Below, one piece after another: positions 16,656 to 25,363 of a stretch of 45,564 nt of DNA (positions are counted from its first letter, which is position 1; each line of letters starts with the position of its first letter). The stretch is from Mesotoga sp. UBA6090 (lineage in GTDB: Bacteria > Thermotogota > Thermotogae > Petrotogales > Kosmotogaceae): assembly GCF_002435945.1 (NCBI RefSeq), contig NZ_DIXC01000058.1:1-45564 (forward strand), read 5' to 3'. Under the pieces are notes generated by a model. That model saw only the letters and a list, made by a program, of their open reading frames with translations. It was not told the origin of the DNA and did not search any database. The position numbers were made by a program, and so were the translations under genes.

Positions 16656-16674
16656 TCCGAAAGGGGGCAATGAA

Positions 16675-17586
16675 ATGAAAACAAGAACTTTGCTAGTGAT
16701 TGCTGTCGTGTTAATGCTGTCTGCTGTAATGTTCGCAAATGCACCATTGATTGGAATCTCTGTTATCGGTACAGAGCATGATTGGGATATTCAGGCCTAC
16801 AATGGAGCAATTGCAAAGGCAAAAGAACTAGGTGCTGAGGTCATTGCATTCGATGGTGAAAGAAGACCTGAGAAGATGCTGAACGATGTAAAGACCTTGA
16901 TCTCGAGAGATGTAGATGTTCTGATCGTCATTCTGGGATATCGAGATGTAATTGAGCCTGAACTGAAGATCGCAAGAGAAAAAGGTATTAAGGTAGTTAC
17001 AGCAGATTTTCAGTCTGTCTACAGTCAGTGTAATGTTTCAACAAACAACATGACTGCAATGGTTGAGCTTGTTTTGAGAATGGTAGCTGACCTAAAAGGT
17101 GAAGGCGAAGTTGGAATTTTCTTCAGACCGGGCAGTCCAATCGCCGAATTGAGAAAGAAATGCTTCGATTTGGTTTTGAGCGAATATCCAAACATCAAAG
17201 TGGTAGCCGAAGAAGCTTACGTTGTTCCGGGAACAGTTCCTGACGCTTACAACAAAACAAAAGACATGTTGAGAGCCAATCCAGAGATAGATGCTTTCTG
17301 GTCGCTCTTCGATCAGCCAATGATAGGGGCTGCACAAGCAATCGATGATATGGGAAGTCAATATCATGCCAAGTGCTATGGCTTCGATGGAGATCCTACT
17401 GCTCTGAAAATGATTGCTGATACTAACTCCTCCTTTGTAGCTACAGTAGCACAGCAGCCCTACAAAATAGGAGAAACCTGTGCGGAAGTCGCAATGGACC
17501 TCCTTGCTGGAAAGGAAATTCCAGTCCTCAGATTTGTTGATCACATTTTGGTTACTACAGAAAATGTAAAGGATCTTCTAAAGTAG
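16675..17586 (+). CDS. Sugar ABC importer, RbsB/LsrB-type binding protein
   Basis: 303 residues: signal peptide (LLVIAVVLMLSAVMFANA), then a type I periplasmic-binding fold: IGISVIGTEHDWDIQAYNGAI, the ligand-proximal VDVLIVILGY, hinge strand IKVVTADF, AFWSLFDQPMIGAAQAI and FDGDPTALKMI. It should bind a small sugar or polyol and hand it to the two RbsC-type permeases. An AAGGGGG ribosome site precedes it, 19 bases after the SorC gene. A stable hairpin downstream separates it from the ATPase gene and probably raises its dose. Confidence 0.88.
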   Translation: MKTRTLLVIAVVLMLSAVMFANAPLIGISVIGTEHDWDIQAYNGAIAKAKELGAEVIAFDGERRPEKMLNDVKTLISRDVDVLIVILGYRDVIEPELKIAREKGIKVVTADFQSVYSQCNVSTNNMTAMVELVLRMVADLKGEGEVGIFFRPGSPIAELRKKCFDLVLSEYPNIKVVAEEAYVVPGTVPDAYNKTKDMLRANPEIDAFWSLFDQPMIGAAQAIDDMGSQYHAKCYGFDGDPTALKMIADTNSSFVATVAQQPYKIGETCAEVAMDLLAGKEIPVLRFVDHILVTTENVKDLLK

Positions 17587-17626
17587 GTTAATTCTTCAAG
17601 TAGTCTGCTCTCAGTTTTTAAGGAAA

Positions 17627-17654
17627 GGCCCCGTCTGAAATCGACGACGGGGCC
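17627..17654 (+). terminator. Intra-operon hairpin (attenuator or mRNA-stabilising stem)
   Basis: Perfect 9-bp GC-rich stem GGCCCCGTC / GACGGGGCC with a 10-base loop, between binding-protein and ATPase genes. There is no real T-run, so partial termination or protection of the upstream mRNA is likely. Confidence 0.6.
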
Positions 17655-17683
17655 CAATATTAAGAGAACATTGAGGTGTCGAA

Positions 17684-19198
17684 ATGAATGAATCATTACT
17701 CAATATGAAAGGAATCACAAAGAGATTTCCAGGTATTCTTGCCTTGGACTCGGTAGACTTCGATGTTCCAAAGGGCGAAATAAGAGCCATAGTTGGGAAG
17801 AACGGCGCAGGCAAATCCACGCTAATCAAGATCCTAACGGGAATCTATACTCCTGATTCTGGGAGTGTTGAAATCGAGGGAAAGCATTTCAGCCATATAA
17901 CACCAGATGTTATGTATTCTGAAGGAATCCAAGCAATCTATCAGGAGAACGATTTGGTCTCATACTTCACTGTCGGAGAGTCGATAATGCTCAACAACGA
18001 ATCCCGAGGCACAGTGAGGGCATTCATTGACAGGAGAGACATGAATGAAAAGGCACATCAATTGCTTCTAGGAAAGATAGGCATAGACATTGATCCAAGA
18101 AAACTTATAAGAGATCTCAGCGTTTCTGAGAAACAGTTAGTTCAGATTGCAAAAGCACTTGTAAGAGAACCAAAGATAATGATATTCGATGAGCCAACAG
18201 CTCCCCTCTCAGCTAAAGAAATTGATAAACTTTTCGAAATCATCCGTGGGCTTCGATCTCACGGAATAACAATCATATATATTAGTCACAGATTTGAAGA
18301 GATATTTGAGATAGCCGATTCAATAACGATAATGCGTGATGGAAAGAAAATCGTTGATCTCAATCTTAAAGAAACCAATGAGGACGAGATTATTAGCCAT
18401 ATGACGGGTGGAAATATGCAGGTTGCTAGTAGAAGTGAAGGAGAAAAGAGAAGGGTATCCGACGAAATCACGCTTGAAGTTGAGAATCTAGAAAGCGAAA
18501 GAGTCAACAAGATCTCCTTTTCGCTCTATAAAGGTGAAGTTCTTGGACTCTTCGGTGCCGAGGGAGCAGGTCAAGTTGAATTGGTTCGAGCATTCTACGG
18601 TTTGCTACCAAAAAAAGGAAAAATCAAGCTGAACGGTAAGGAAACACACATAAGGAAGCCAACCGACGCAATAAGGAAAGGAATCGGATATGTTCCTAGA
18701 GATAGAAAGGAAGAAAGCTTGGTTAGGACATTTACACTAGCGGAAAACGTAACTCTTTCTCACCTAAATGCATTTTCCCCAGGCGGTTTTGTAAACAAAA
18801 AATCCGAATTAGAAATGGCAGATCAGATGATAAAAGATTTGGCGATAAGTACGCGAAGCGCGAAAACAGTAGTAAGCTTCCTCAGTGGTGGTAATCAGCA
18901 AAAGGTTGCGATTGCAAGATGGCTAGCATTTCCTCTCAAGATTCTAATACTTGATTATCCAACTATGGGGGTTGATGTTCAGGCCAAACTGGAAATCTAT
19001 CGTCTTCTAAAGAAGATATCTTCCGAAGGAACATCGATAATAATAATCACCCCAGAATATGAGGAGATCAAGATGCTTTGCGATAGAGTAATGATTCTGA
19101 AGGATGGGCAACACAGAGCCACTCTTGATGTGAAAGACATCGATGAAGATATCCTTCTGAAGCATGCTATCGGATCATCCGGAAGTGTGGTGTCATAA
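17684..19198 (+). CDS. Sugar ABC importer ATPase, RbsA-like tandem NBD
   Basis: 504 residues with two nucleotide-binding domains. NBD1 has Walker A VGKNGAGKSTL (about 38-48), the signature region DLSVSEKQLVQIAKAL and Walker B IMIFDEPTAPLS, all usable. NBD2 has a degenerate Walker A GAEGAGQVEL (usual for RbsA), a perfect LSGGNQQKVAIARWL and Walker B ILILDYPTMGVDV, where the catalytic Glu is Tyr. NBD2 therefore should not hydrolyse ATP. It energises the two permeases encoded immediately downstream; the first starts directly after its stop codon. Confidence 0.93.
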   Translation: MNESLLNMKGITKRFPGILALDSVDFDVPKGEIRAIVGKNGAGKSTLIKILTGIYTPDSGSVEIEGKHFSHITPDVMYSEGIQAIYQENDLVSYFTVGESIMLNNESRGTVRAFIDRRDMNEKAHQLLLGKIGIDIDPRKLIRDLSVSEKQLVQIAKALVREPKIMIFDEPTAPLSAKEIDKLFEIIRGLRSHGITIIYISHRFEEIFEIADSITIMRDGKKIVDLNLKETNEDEIISHMTGGNMQVASRSEGEKRRVSDEITLEVENLESERVNKISFSLYKGEVLGLFGAEGAGQVELVRAFYGLLPKKGKIKLNGKETHIRKPTDAIRKGIGYVPRDRKEESLVRTFTLAENVTLSHLNAFSPGGFVNKKSELEMADQMIKDLAISTRSAKTVVSFLSGGNQQKVAIARWLAFPLKILILDYPTMGVDVQAKLEIYRLLKKISSEGTSIIIITPEYEEIKMLCDRVMILKDGQHRATLDVKDIDEDILLKHAIGSSGSVVS

Positions 19199-20155
19199 AT
19201 GGAAAACGCATTGAGAATCACAAAATTCAAGAGCTACATCACTTTGGGAATATTCTCTTCAGTAATAATTTATCTGATCATCGCATCCCCGGGATTCTTG
19301 AGATTCGACAATCTAATGAACGTAATTGTCTCTGCCACTTTTGTAGCAATACCGGCTATGGGGCTTGGAACAATTATGTTATCAGGATCATTTGATCTCT
19401 CTTTTGTAGGAATAATTGGGGTCGTATCAGTAACGTCTATCAGAATGGTTCACGCTGAAATACCAATTCCAGTTGTGTTGATAACAGCACTAGCAATTGC
19501 TTTGGGATTTGAACTGGCAAACGCTTTCCTAATAATCAAATTGAAGATACATCCTTGGTTGACCACAATATCAACAATGTTAGCCGCTCTCGGTCTTGAG
19601 AAAGCTATAAGCAAGGCTTACTTTCTGACAACTTCGCATTCGTTCTTTCAAACAATCAGATTTGAGAGCTTTCTAGGAGTTCCTTTGCCTGTATGGATTC
19701 TTGGCCTGTCTTTTCTAATGATGTACTTGCTCGTTCACAAAACTGCGTTTGGTATGCATCTATATGCTGTGGGAGGGAATGAGGTAGCTGCAAGAAAGGC
19801 CGGTCTCAAGGTTGAAAGGTTACGTTTCAGTTCCTTCGCAGCAATGGGGGTATGCATTTGGATTGTCTCACTTGTTTACCTGTCACAGCTTTCAGGTTAT
19901 ACTCCAGAAGCTGCGTACACTAATTTGAATGAAGTGATACTGTCAGTGTTTTTCGGAATGTCGATTTCTAGAAAAAACGTCATAACTATTCCGGGAGCTG
20001 TTGTAGGTGCTCTTTTCGTGGCACTCTTGGCAAATGGACTTGCACTGTCAGGTGTCAGCTCATACTGGATAAAACTCATAGAGGGTTGTCTAGTGATTGT
20101 CGTAGTCATAACAAATGCTATGGGGAGTGGTGAAATTGTCCAACTCGAAAAGTAG
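19199..20155 (+). CDS. Sugar ABC importer permease 1 (RbsC/LsrC-like)
   Basis: 318 residues with about nine hydrophobic segments in BPD_transp_2 layout, including IPAMGLGTIMLSGSFDLSF near the N-terminus and the coupling-loop region VHKTAFGMHLYAVGGNEVAARKAGLKVERLRF (about residues 178-209). The ATG follows the ATPase stop with no gap. It forms the membrane channel with the second permease. The 3' end overlaps the next gene. Confidence 0.9.
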   Translation: MENALRITKFKSYITLGIFSSVIIYLIIASPGFLRFDNLMNVIVSATFVAIPAMGLGTIMLSGSFDLSFVGIIGVVSVTSIRMVHAEIPIPVVLITALAIALGFELANAFLIIKLKIHPWLTTISTMLAALGLEKAISKAYFLTTSHSFFQTIRFESFLGVPLPVWILGLSFLMMYLLVHKTAFGMHLYAVGGNEVAARKAGLKVERLRFSSFAAMGVCIWIVSLVYLSQLSGYTPEAAYTNLNEVILSVFFGMSISRKNVITIPGAVVGALFVALLANGLALSGVSSYWIKLIEGCLVIVVVITNAMGSGEIVQLEK

Positions 20156-21143
20156 TGTGATATCAACCAGCAGTACTACGTCCCGGAAAGCTATTGATTT
20201 TCTGGTAAATGGAAGCATAATAATCGGATTTGTTGGTGTTGTGATCTTCTTTGCTATAACGAGTAGCGCATTTTTCAAGTGGGACAACATTTCCGACATT
20301 CTTCTGAGACTTTCTATAACAACACCAGCTGCATATGGGGTAATGCTCGCACTTGTAGCAAAGGGTATTGATCTTACTCCAGGAACAACAATGGGGCTTG
20401 TCGGAATTACTGTCGCAAGCGGCGTTGCAGCCGGAATGAGTTTTGGTCTTTCAATACTTCTCGCGGTCCTGGTTGGAGTTGCTGTCGGACTAGTAAATGC
20501 TTTCTTAATTGCAAAAGCCAATCTGAATCCGTTTATAGCAACTATATCTGTGCTATTTATTGGCAACAGTATAGAAAAGAGTGTCACAAGGGGAGGGCTC
20601 CCAGTCTATCTTTATCCCGCCCCTCCTGCTCTCAATCAAATATATCGCGGTAGCACTCTCGGAATCCCAAATCCGATTTTGATTCTCATAATACTTACCT
20701 TGTTGCTCTATCTGTTTCTTGAGAAGAGCAAATATGGAAGAAGACTTTATGCATGTGGGGAGAGTATTAAGGCCTCAAGAGCTTCCGGCATTCCTGTAAG
20801 GCTTTACTATGGAGCTGCTTATTTTATTAGTGCTTTGTGTGCAACTATAGGCGGAATAATTCTCTGCTCTCAGATACGTTCAGGTCAGCCACTCGTTGGT
20901 CATTCCTACATGTGGGACGCCATCGGTGCCGCGTACTTGAGTACAATAATGTCAAGAAGGAACTTCAGACCAAATGTATTTGGAACGCTTTTTGGTGCAG
21001 TTGTCATGGCTACAGTCGCAAATGGCCTTACATTGATGGGACTCGCTTTCTACTGGAAAGAGTTTGCCAAGGGTCTGATTATTTTGATCATGCTACTTGT
21101 TTCTGTCATGAAGAAGCGCTATGAAAGGAGCCGCCTGTTTTGA
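20136..21143 (+). CDS. Sugar ABC importer permease 2 (RbsC/LsrD-like)
   Basis: The open frame begins at ATG 20115, but I prefer TTG 20136, which has GGGGAG eight bases upstream (GTG 20130 is another option). About 335 residues with RbsC-type segments, a GIDLTPGTTMGLVGI region, and the coupling motif LEKSKYGRRLYACGESIKASRASGIPVRLYYG (around residues 197-228). Paired with permease 1, as LsrC/LsrD are. The last bases overlap the kinase start. Confidence 0.88.
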   Translation: MSNSKSSVISTSSTTSRKAIDFLVNGSIIIGFVGVVIFFAITSSAFFKWDNISDILLRLSITTPAAYGVMLALVAKGIDLTPGTTMGLVGITVASGVAAGMSFGLSILLAVLVGVAVGLVNAFLIAKANLNPFIATISVLFIGNSIEKSVTRGGLPVYLYPAPPALNQIYRGSTLGIPNPILILIILTLLLYLFLEKSKYGRRLYACGESIKASRASGIPVRLYYGAAYFISALCATIGGIILCSQIRSGQPLVGHSYMWDAIGAAYLSTIMSRRNFRPNVFGTLFGAVVMATVANGLTLMGLAFYWKEFAKGLIILIMLLVSVMKKRYERSRLF

Positions 21144-22636
21144 GTAGCTCAACGCTAACAATAGATGTTAGTACAGGTGGGATTCATTTATGCATCGTTG
21201 ATAAGAGGATGCAGATTGTCCACAAAGAATACAAGGAGTTTGAGTACTTGACGTCAGAGATTCCTGGCGCAAAGGAAATTGATACTGATACCCTGTGGGC
21301 GTTGCTAGTTCAAATGATGCGAAGTCTACGATTTAGGCCAGACCTTACAGCAGGAATTTCTGAGATCGCAGTTACAAGCCAGCGTGAAGGCTGCGTCTTT
21401 TTGGATAGAGAAGATCGAGTCTTGTCTGCCTGTCCTAACATTGATTCGAGGGCATCTAAAATTGCTAGATCACTTCCTAGAAGCACTAAAGAGGAAATCT
21501 ACGATATAACTGGCCATTGGCCGGACTGCTACTTTCCGGCCATGCGGCTTCTTTGGTTCAAGCACGAAGCGCCTTCAACGTATACAAAGATCAGCCGATT
21601 CATGATGCTTAACGAATGGATTGTATATAAGTTGCTCGGAAAGAATAAGGATGAATCTGTGTCTGAGGAGACAAATGCTTCGGAGTCAATGCTTTTTGAC
21701 GTGCGAAAGAGAACTTGGTCGCATCAAATCATCGAATTACTTGAGCTTTCACATCTTCGGCTTGCAAGAATCGAAAAGCCAGGTACAATCGTCGGATCGG
21801 TTAGCAGTTCACTAGCCCAAGAAATCGGAATCTCAGAAAGTGTTGATGTCAAGATTTCTATGGCCGATACTCAGTCAGCAGTTCTTGGGTCGGGCGGATT
21901 TGAACCCGGAGACGTTGTAATTGTTAATGGTTCCACGACTCCTGTACAGCTAGTTACAGATTCCCCCATATTGGATAGTCAGCGTAGGACGTGGACTTGT
22001 CCGTATCTACCTGATCTCTGGACACTTGAGAGTAACTGCAGAAAGACAGGTCTAATGTTCAGAAAGATTAAGAATGATCTCGAAGAATTGGTTTCACAGT
22101 TCGATGACAGTCTATCTCTTTCCAGCGAACAGCTAGATGATGTTATCTCAATCAATGCAGACAGATCATTTGACACAATGGCTTTTCTTGGCCCTGGGAT
22201 ATTTGACGTGTCACGGGGCAAAGATCTCCCGATCTCTCTCTCCTTTTACGATGAGCGAGTCAATATCTTCAGTGCAATTCTGACAGGATACATAGAGAAC
22301 CTGACCTTTGCAATAAAAGCGAACATAGAACAGCTGAAGGAGATATCAAGCATTAGCCTAAGGCGAATCATACTAACAGGAGGAGCATCAAAGAATAGCT
22401 TACTAAGAGTTATCCTTCCGAGAATATTGAGAGAAAACGAATTATTAATTACTGACAACCTCGATACTACTTCATTAGGTGCTTCAATAATTGGCAAAGA
22501 GAAGAACTCTGAAATTGAAAAAGCCTTATTGAGTTCACTACGTAGACTTCCCTCAAATGAGGATATGGGCGACTTCTACAATAAGAAATTCAAAATATGG
22601 AAACAATGGTACTCAAAGATGATTAGCATAACATGA
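21140..22636 (+). CDS. FGGY-family carbohydrate kinase, LsrK-like
   Basis: 498 residues; the TTG start overlaps the preceding TGA and has AAAGGAG upstream. The N-terminal ribonuclease-H-like domain starts LTIDVSTGGIHLCIVD. SQREGCVFLD and ACPNIDSRAS correspond to the MREG and NVDARA motifs of the autoinducer-2 kinase branch. The C-terminal domain has the phosphate-binding ILTGGASKNSLLR and SLGASIIG. It should phosphorylate the imported ligand with ATP, producing the probable inducer of the SorC regulator. The actual substrate (AI-2-like diketone, tetritol, pentose or other) cannot be fixed from sequence. Confidence 0.85.
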   Translation: MSSSTLTIDVSTGGIHLCIVDKRMQIVHKEYKEFEYLTSEIPGAKEIDTDTLWALLVQMMRSLRFRPDLTAGISEIAVTSQREGCVFLDREDRVLSACPNIDSRASKIARSLPRSTKEEIYDITGHWPDCYFPAMRLLWFKHEAPSTYTKISRFMMLNEWIVYKLLGKNKDESVSEETNASESMLFDVRKRTWSHQIIELLELSHLRLARIEKPGTIVGSVSSSLAQEIGISESVDVKISMADTQSAVLGSGGFEPGDVVIVNGSTTPVQLVTDSPILDSQRRTWTCPYLPDLWTLESNCRKTGLMFRKIKNDLEELVSQFDDSLSLSSEQLDDVISINADRSFDTMAFLGPGIFDVSRGKDLPISLSFYDERVNIFSAILTGYIENLTFAIKANIEQLKEISSISLRRIILTGGASKNSLLRVILPRILRENELLITDNLDTTSLGASIIGKEKNSEIEKALLSSLRRLPSNEDMGDFYNKKFKIWKQWYSKMISIT

Positions 22637-22649
22637 CTGGAGGAATGCC

Positions 22650-23687
22650 ATGAAGAAGATTCTTATTACATCTGAGCTAGACAATAAGACTCTAGAAGTA
22701 CTCGAGAAGGAGTTCATAATAACCTTGAAAGGTCGGGCAGCAGGAGAAAAGAACTTCCTTTCGGAAAGCGTTATGATCGAACAGATAAATTCCCTAGAAC
22801 CAGAAATCTTGATAATAAGTGCAGACAAGATTGGCAGTGCAATTATCAAAGCGGTCGACAGCATCAAATTAATAGTGGTTACACGCGGGAATCCTGTAAA
22901 TGTAGATCTTAATGCGTGCAAAGAAAAGGGCATAACTGTGACATGTACACCGGCGAGAAATGCGAATTGCGTAGCAGAACTTGTCATAGCGCTTATGATT
23001 TGTTCAGCGAGAAAATTATTCCAATCTTTCGAAGCAATAAAGGATGGGACAGCGGCAGTCGACAAAATGACCAATGTCGTCGACAAGGGTAAAGATGTCA
23101 TCTGGTCAGATCCGCAACTAGCAGTTATGCCATACATAAGATTTAGAGGGTTTGATATTCAAGGGAAGACCTTAGGTCTTGTTGGTCTTGGATCAATAGG
23201 AAGAAAGACTGCATCAAAAGCGATCGCTCTTGGAATGGATGTACAGGTTTTCGATCCCTACGTTTCTGAAGATGAAATTCGAAGAATTGGAGCAAAACCC
23301 TCTTCAATGGATGAACTTCTATCTGAGTCAGATTTTGTAAGTCTCCATGCTATTGTGACAAAAGAGACCGAAAAGATGATTGGTATGCAAGAGTTTCTTA
23401 AAATGAAAGACACGGCGTATCTTATAAACACAGCTAGAGGAGCTTTAGTCGATCACGATGCTCTTTTGAAAGTTCTTAAAGAGAAAAGGATCGCAGGTGC
23501 AGCCGTTGATGTCTTCTATTACGAGCCGATAGCTCTCGATGATCCTTTCCTGAAACTTGATAACTTCATAATTACGCCTCATATTGGCGGTGCAAGCTCA
23601 GACGTAATAACGCATCATTCGAAAATGGCTTTGGAAAGTATCCTAGCTTATGCAAATAACGATGAGATCCCATATAGGGCAGTCTGA
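22650..23687 (+). CDS. NAD-dependent 2-hydroxyacid dehydrogenase (SerA-like)
   Basis: 345 residues. The NAD fold begins LGLVGLGSIGRKTASKA (GxGxxG, about residues 174-190) followed by the acidic VFDPY that selects NAD. Catalytic residues are present: Arg in LINTARGALVD, Glu in VDVFYYEPIALDDP and His in ITPHIGGAS. There is no ACT domain, so this is not a regulated biosynthetic SerA. Located between kinase and aldolase, it probably oxidises or reduces a phosphorylated 2-hydroxy acid or related carbonyl in the same pathway. Confidence 0.9.
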   Translation: MKKILITSELDNKTLEVLEKEFIITLKGRAAGEKNFLSESVMIEQINSLEPEILIISADKIGSAIIKAVDSIKLIVVTRGNPVNVDLNACKEKGITVTCTPARNANCVAELVIALMICSARKLFQSFEAIKDGTAAVDKMTNVVDKGKDVIWSDPQLAVMPYIRFRGFDIQGKTLGLVGLGSIGRKTASKAIALGMDVQVFDPYVSEDEIRRIGAKPSSMDELLSESDFVSLHAIVTKETEKMIGMQEFLKMKDTAYLINTARGALVDHDALLKVLKEKRIAGAAVDVFYYEPIALDDPFLKLDNFIITPHIGGASSDVITHHSKMALESILAYANNDEIPYRAV

Positions 23688-23706
23688 ATAAGGGAGTGTG
23701 GACGAA

Positions 23707-24354
23707 ATGTTTGAAGCAGAAAAGAAAGAACTAATCGAGTACGGAATAAAGGTCTTCAGGAGTGGTCTGGTACACGGTACGGGTGGCAACCTGAGTATGC
23801 GAGTTGGAGAGAACGGTGATATGTACCTGATGACTCCAAGCGGTATTGACTACGAACAGATAGTGCCAGATGATATCGTGTTGATTGACATGAACGGAAG
23901 AGTAATTGAAGGGGAAAGAAAACCATCCATTGAACACGGTATGCACAGAGAAGTCTACAAAAAAAGAAAGGATGTAAATGCCATAATCCATACTCATTCT
24001 CTTTACTCAACGGCTCTCTCAATAACAAGGCAACCTTTGCCCCAAATTGAGTCAAGTGTTGTCCTAATGAGAGGGCAAATCGAAGTTGCCGACTATGCAA
24101 GGCACGGAAGTATGGAGCTTGCCATGAATGTTGTGAATGCGCTTGGCGACCGGAAGGCGGTTCTAATGGCAAATCATGGCCAACTTGCAGCAGATGAATC
24201 TCTTGCTAAGGCATTGAAAACTTGTGTTAGTGTCGAACATTGTGCCCAAATGTACATTCTAGCAAGAAGCGTTGGCCAAGTGTATCCAATATCCCCTGAA
24301 AAATGTGATGAATTGAGAGAGTACATCAAAACCTCTTACGGACAAAAGAAATAG
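23707..24354 (+). CDS. Class II aldolase (FucA/AraD family)
   Basis: I start it at ATG 23707 because GGGAG lies ten bases upstream; the GTG at 23698 is too close to that site. 215 residues with GLVHGTGGNLSMRVG (phosphate site), TPSGIDYEQI, the acid/base Glu in PSIEHGMHREVYK, the zinc pair in IHTHSLYST and the third zinc His in MANHGQLA. A zinc-dependent aldolase that splits a phosphorylated ketose to dihydroxyacetone phosphate plus a short aldehyde, or acts as an epimerase. The aldehyde product is a natural substrate for the AOR at the operon end. Confidence 0.9.
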   Translation: MFEAEKKELIEYGIKVFRSGLVHGTGGNLSMRVGENGDMYLMTPSGIDYEQIVPDDIVLIDMNGRVIEGERKPSIEHGMHREVYKKRKDVNAIIHTHSLYSTALSITRQPLPQIESSVVLMRGQIEVADYARHGSMELAMNVVNALGDRKAVLMANHGQLAADESLAKALKTCVSVEHCAQMYILARSVGQVYPISPEKCDELREYIKTSYGQKK

Positions 24355-24412
24355 AAGAAACTAGGGGAGGCCTTTTAGAAGACTCTGTTCCCGCCTTTCC
24401 AAAGGAGAAAAA

Positions 24413-25363
24413 ATGACTGTCCAATCATTTCTAACTAAGAAGATCACTGTCATCCCTCTTGTAATAGTGATATCAATTCTTTGGGGAAGCGCCTTCCCAG
24501 TTATAAAACTGATTTATTCAGAGTTGGGAGTCGAATCTGTTTCGGTGCCGGCGAGAATATTTCTTGCAAGTTTACGATTTCTGATAGCTTCCGCAATTCT
24601 TCTTTGTATTAGTCTCCTCGCGTTTCGAAATCAACTTCTAGTCAAAAAGGAGCTTGTCCCAAGGATTATAATGTTAGGATTCTTCCAAACCATTCTGCAG
24701 TATATTTTTCTATACGTTGGAATGGCAAATACAACGGGTTCGAAGGGATCAATACTTACTTCGACTCTCAACTTTTTTCTCATCCTGATCTGTCACTTCT
24801 ATTACAAAGACGATAAACTCAATCTCACGAAATCTATAGGACTTATTATTGGTTTCTCGGGAATAGCTCTTGCAAATTGGGATGAAGGAATGAGTTGGAC
24901 CTTCAAAATGAACGGAGAGTTTCTTCTTATCCTTGTTGGACTTGTGTCGGCTATAGGTTACTTCATGGCAAAGGAGATATCTAGAGAGGCGAATCCCATT
25001 ATTGTAACTACCTGGCAAATGATTGTGGGCTCCCTCACTCTTCTATTAATTAGTCTGGTTTTCATGAAGCCTGGTGACATTGCGCATATATCAGAAAAAG
25101 GTTGGTTCCTCATACTTTATTCGGGAGCAATTTCCTCGATAATCTTCCCACTTTGGTATTCAGTTCTTAAATACAACAAAGCAGGTGAAATCACAGTATA
25201 CAAGTTCATAGTGCCCTTGGCGGGAACTTTGATTTCATCATGGATTGTTCCGGGTGAAGTAATACCCCCCGCATTACCTGCCGCTCTGTTTCTAGTCGCA
25301 ATAGGAATAATGATTGTAAACTACCATCGTAAGGCTCCGAAAGATAAGGAGGCTGTTACATGA
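24413..25363 (+). CDS. EamA/DMT-family transporter
   Basis: 316 residues with ten hydrophobic segments in two EamA halves; SILWGSAFPVIKL (first half) and SAIGYFMAKEISREANPI (second half) are typical. An AAAGGAG ribosome site precedes it, with 58 bases to the aldolase gene. Its stop overlaps the AOR start by ATGA, tying it to the pathway, probably as exporter of an acid or other end product. Confidence 0.88.
   Translation: MTVQSFLTKKITVIPLVIVISILWGSAFPVIKLIYSELGVESVSVPARIFLASLRFLIASAILLCISLLAFRNQLLVKKELVPRIIMLGFFQTILQYIFLYVGMANTTGSKGSILTSTLNFFLILICHFYYKDDKLNLTKSIGLIIGFSGIALANWDEGMSWTFKMNGEFLLILVGLVSAIGYFMAKEISREANPIIVTTWQMIVGSLTLLLISLVFMKPGDIAHISEKGWFLILYSGAISSIIFPLWYSVLKYNKAGEITVYKFIVPLAGTLISSWIVPGEVIPPALPAALFLVAIGIMIVNYHRKAPKDKEAVT

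Noticed and set aside
20090..20587. Minus-strand 165-codon frame across the permease junction
   Set aside because: It lies opposite two well-supported overlapping permease genes; no domain or ribosome site.
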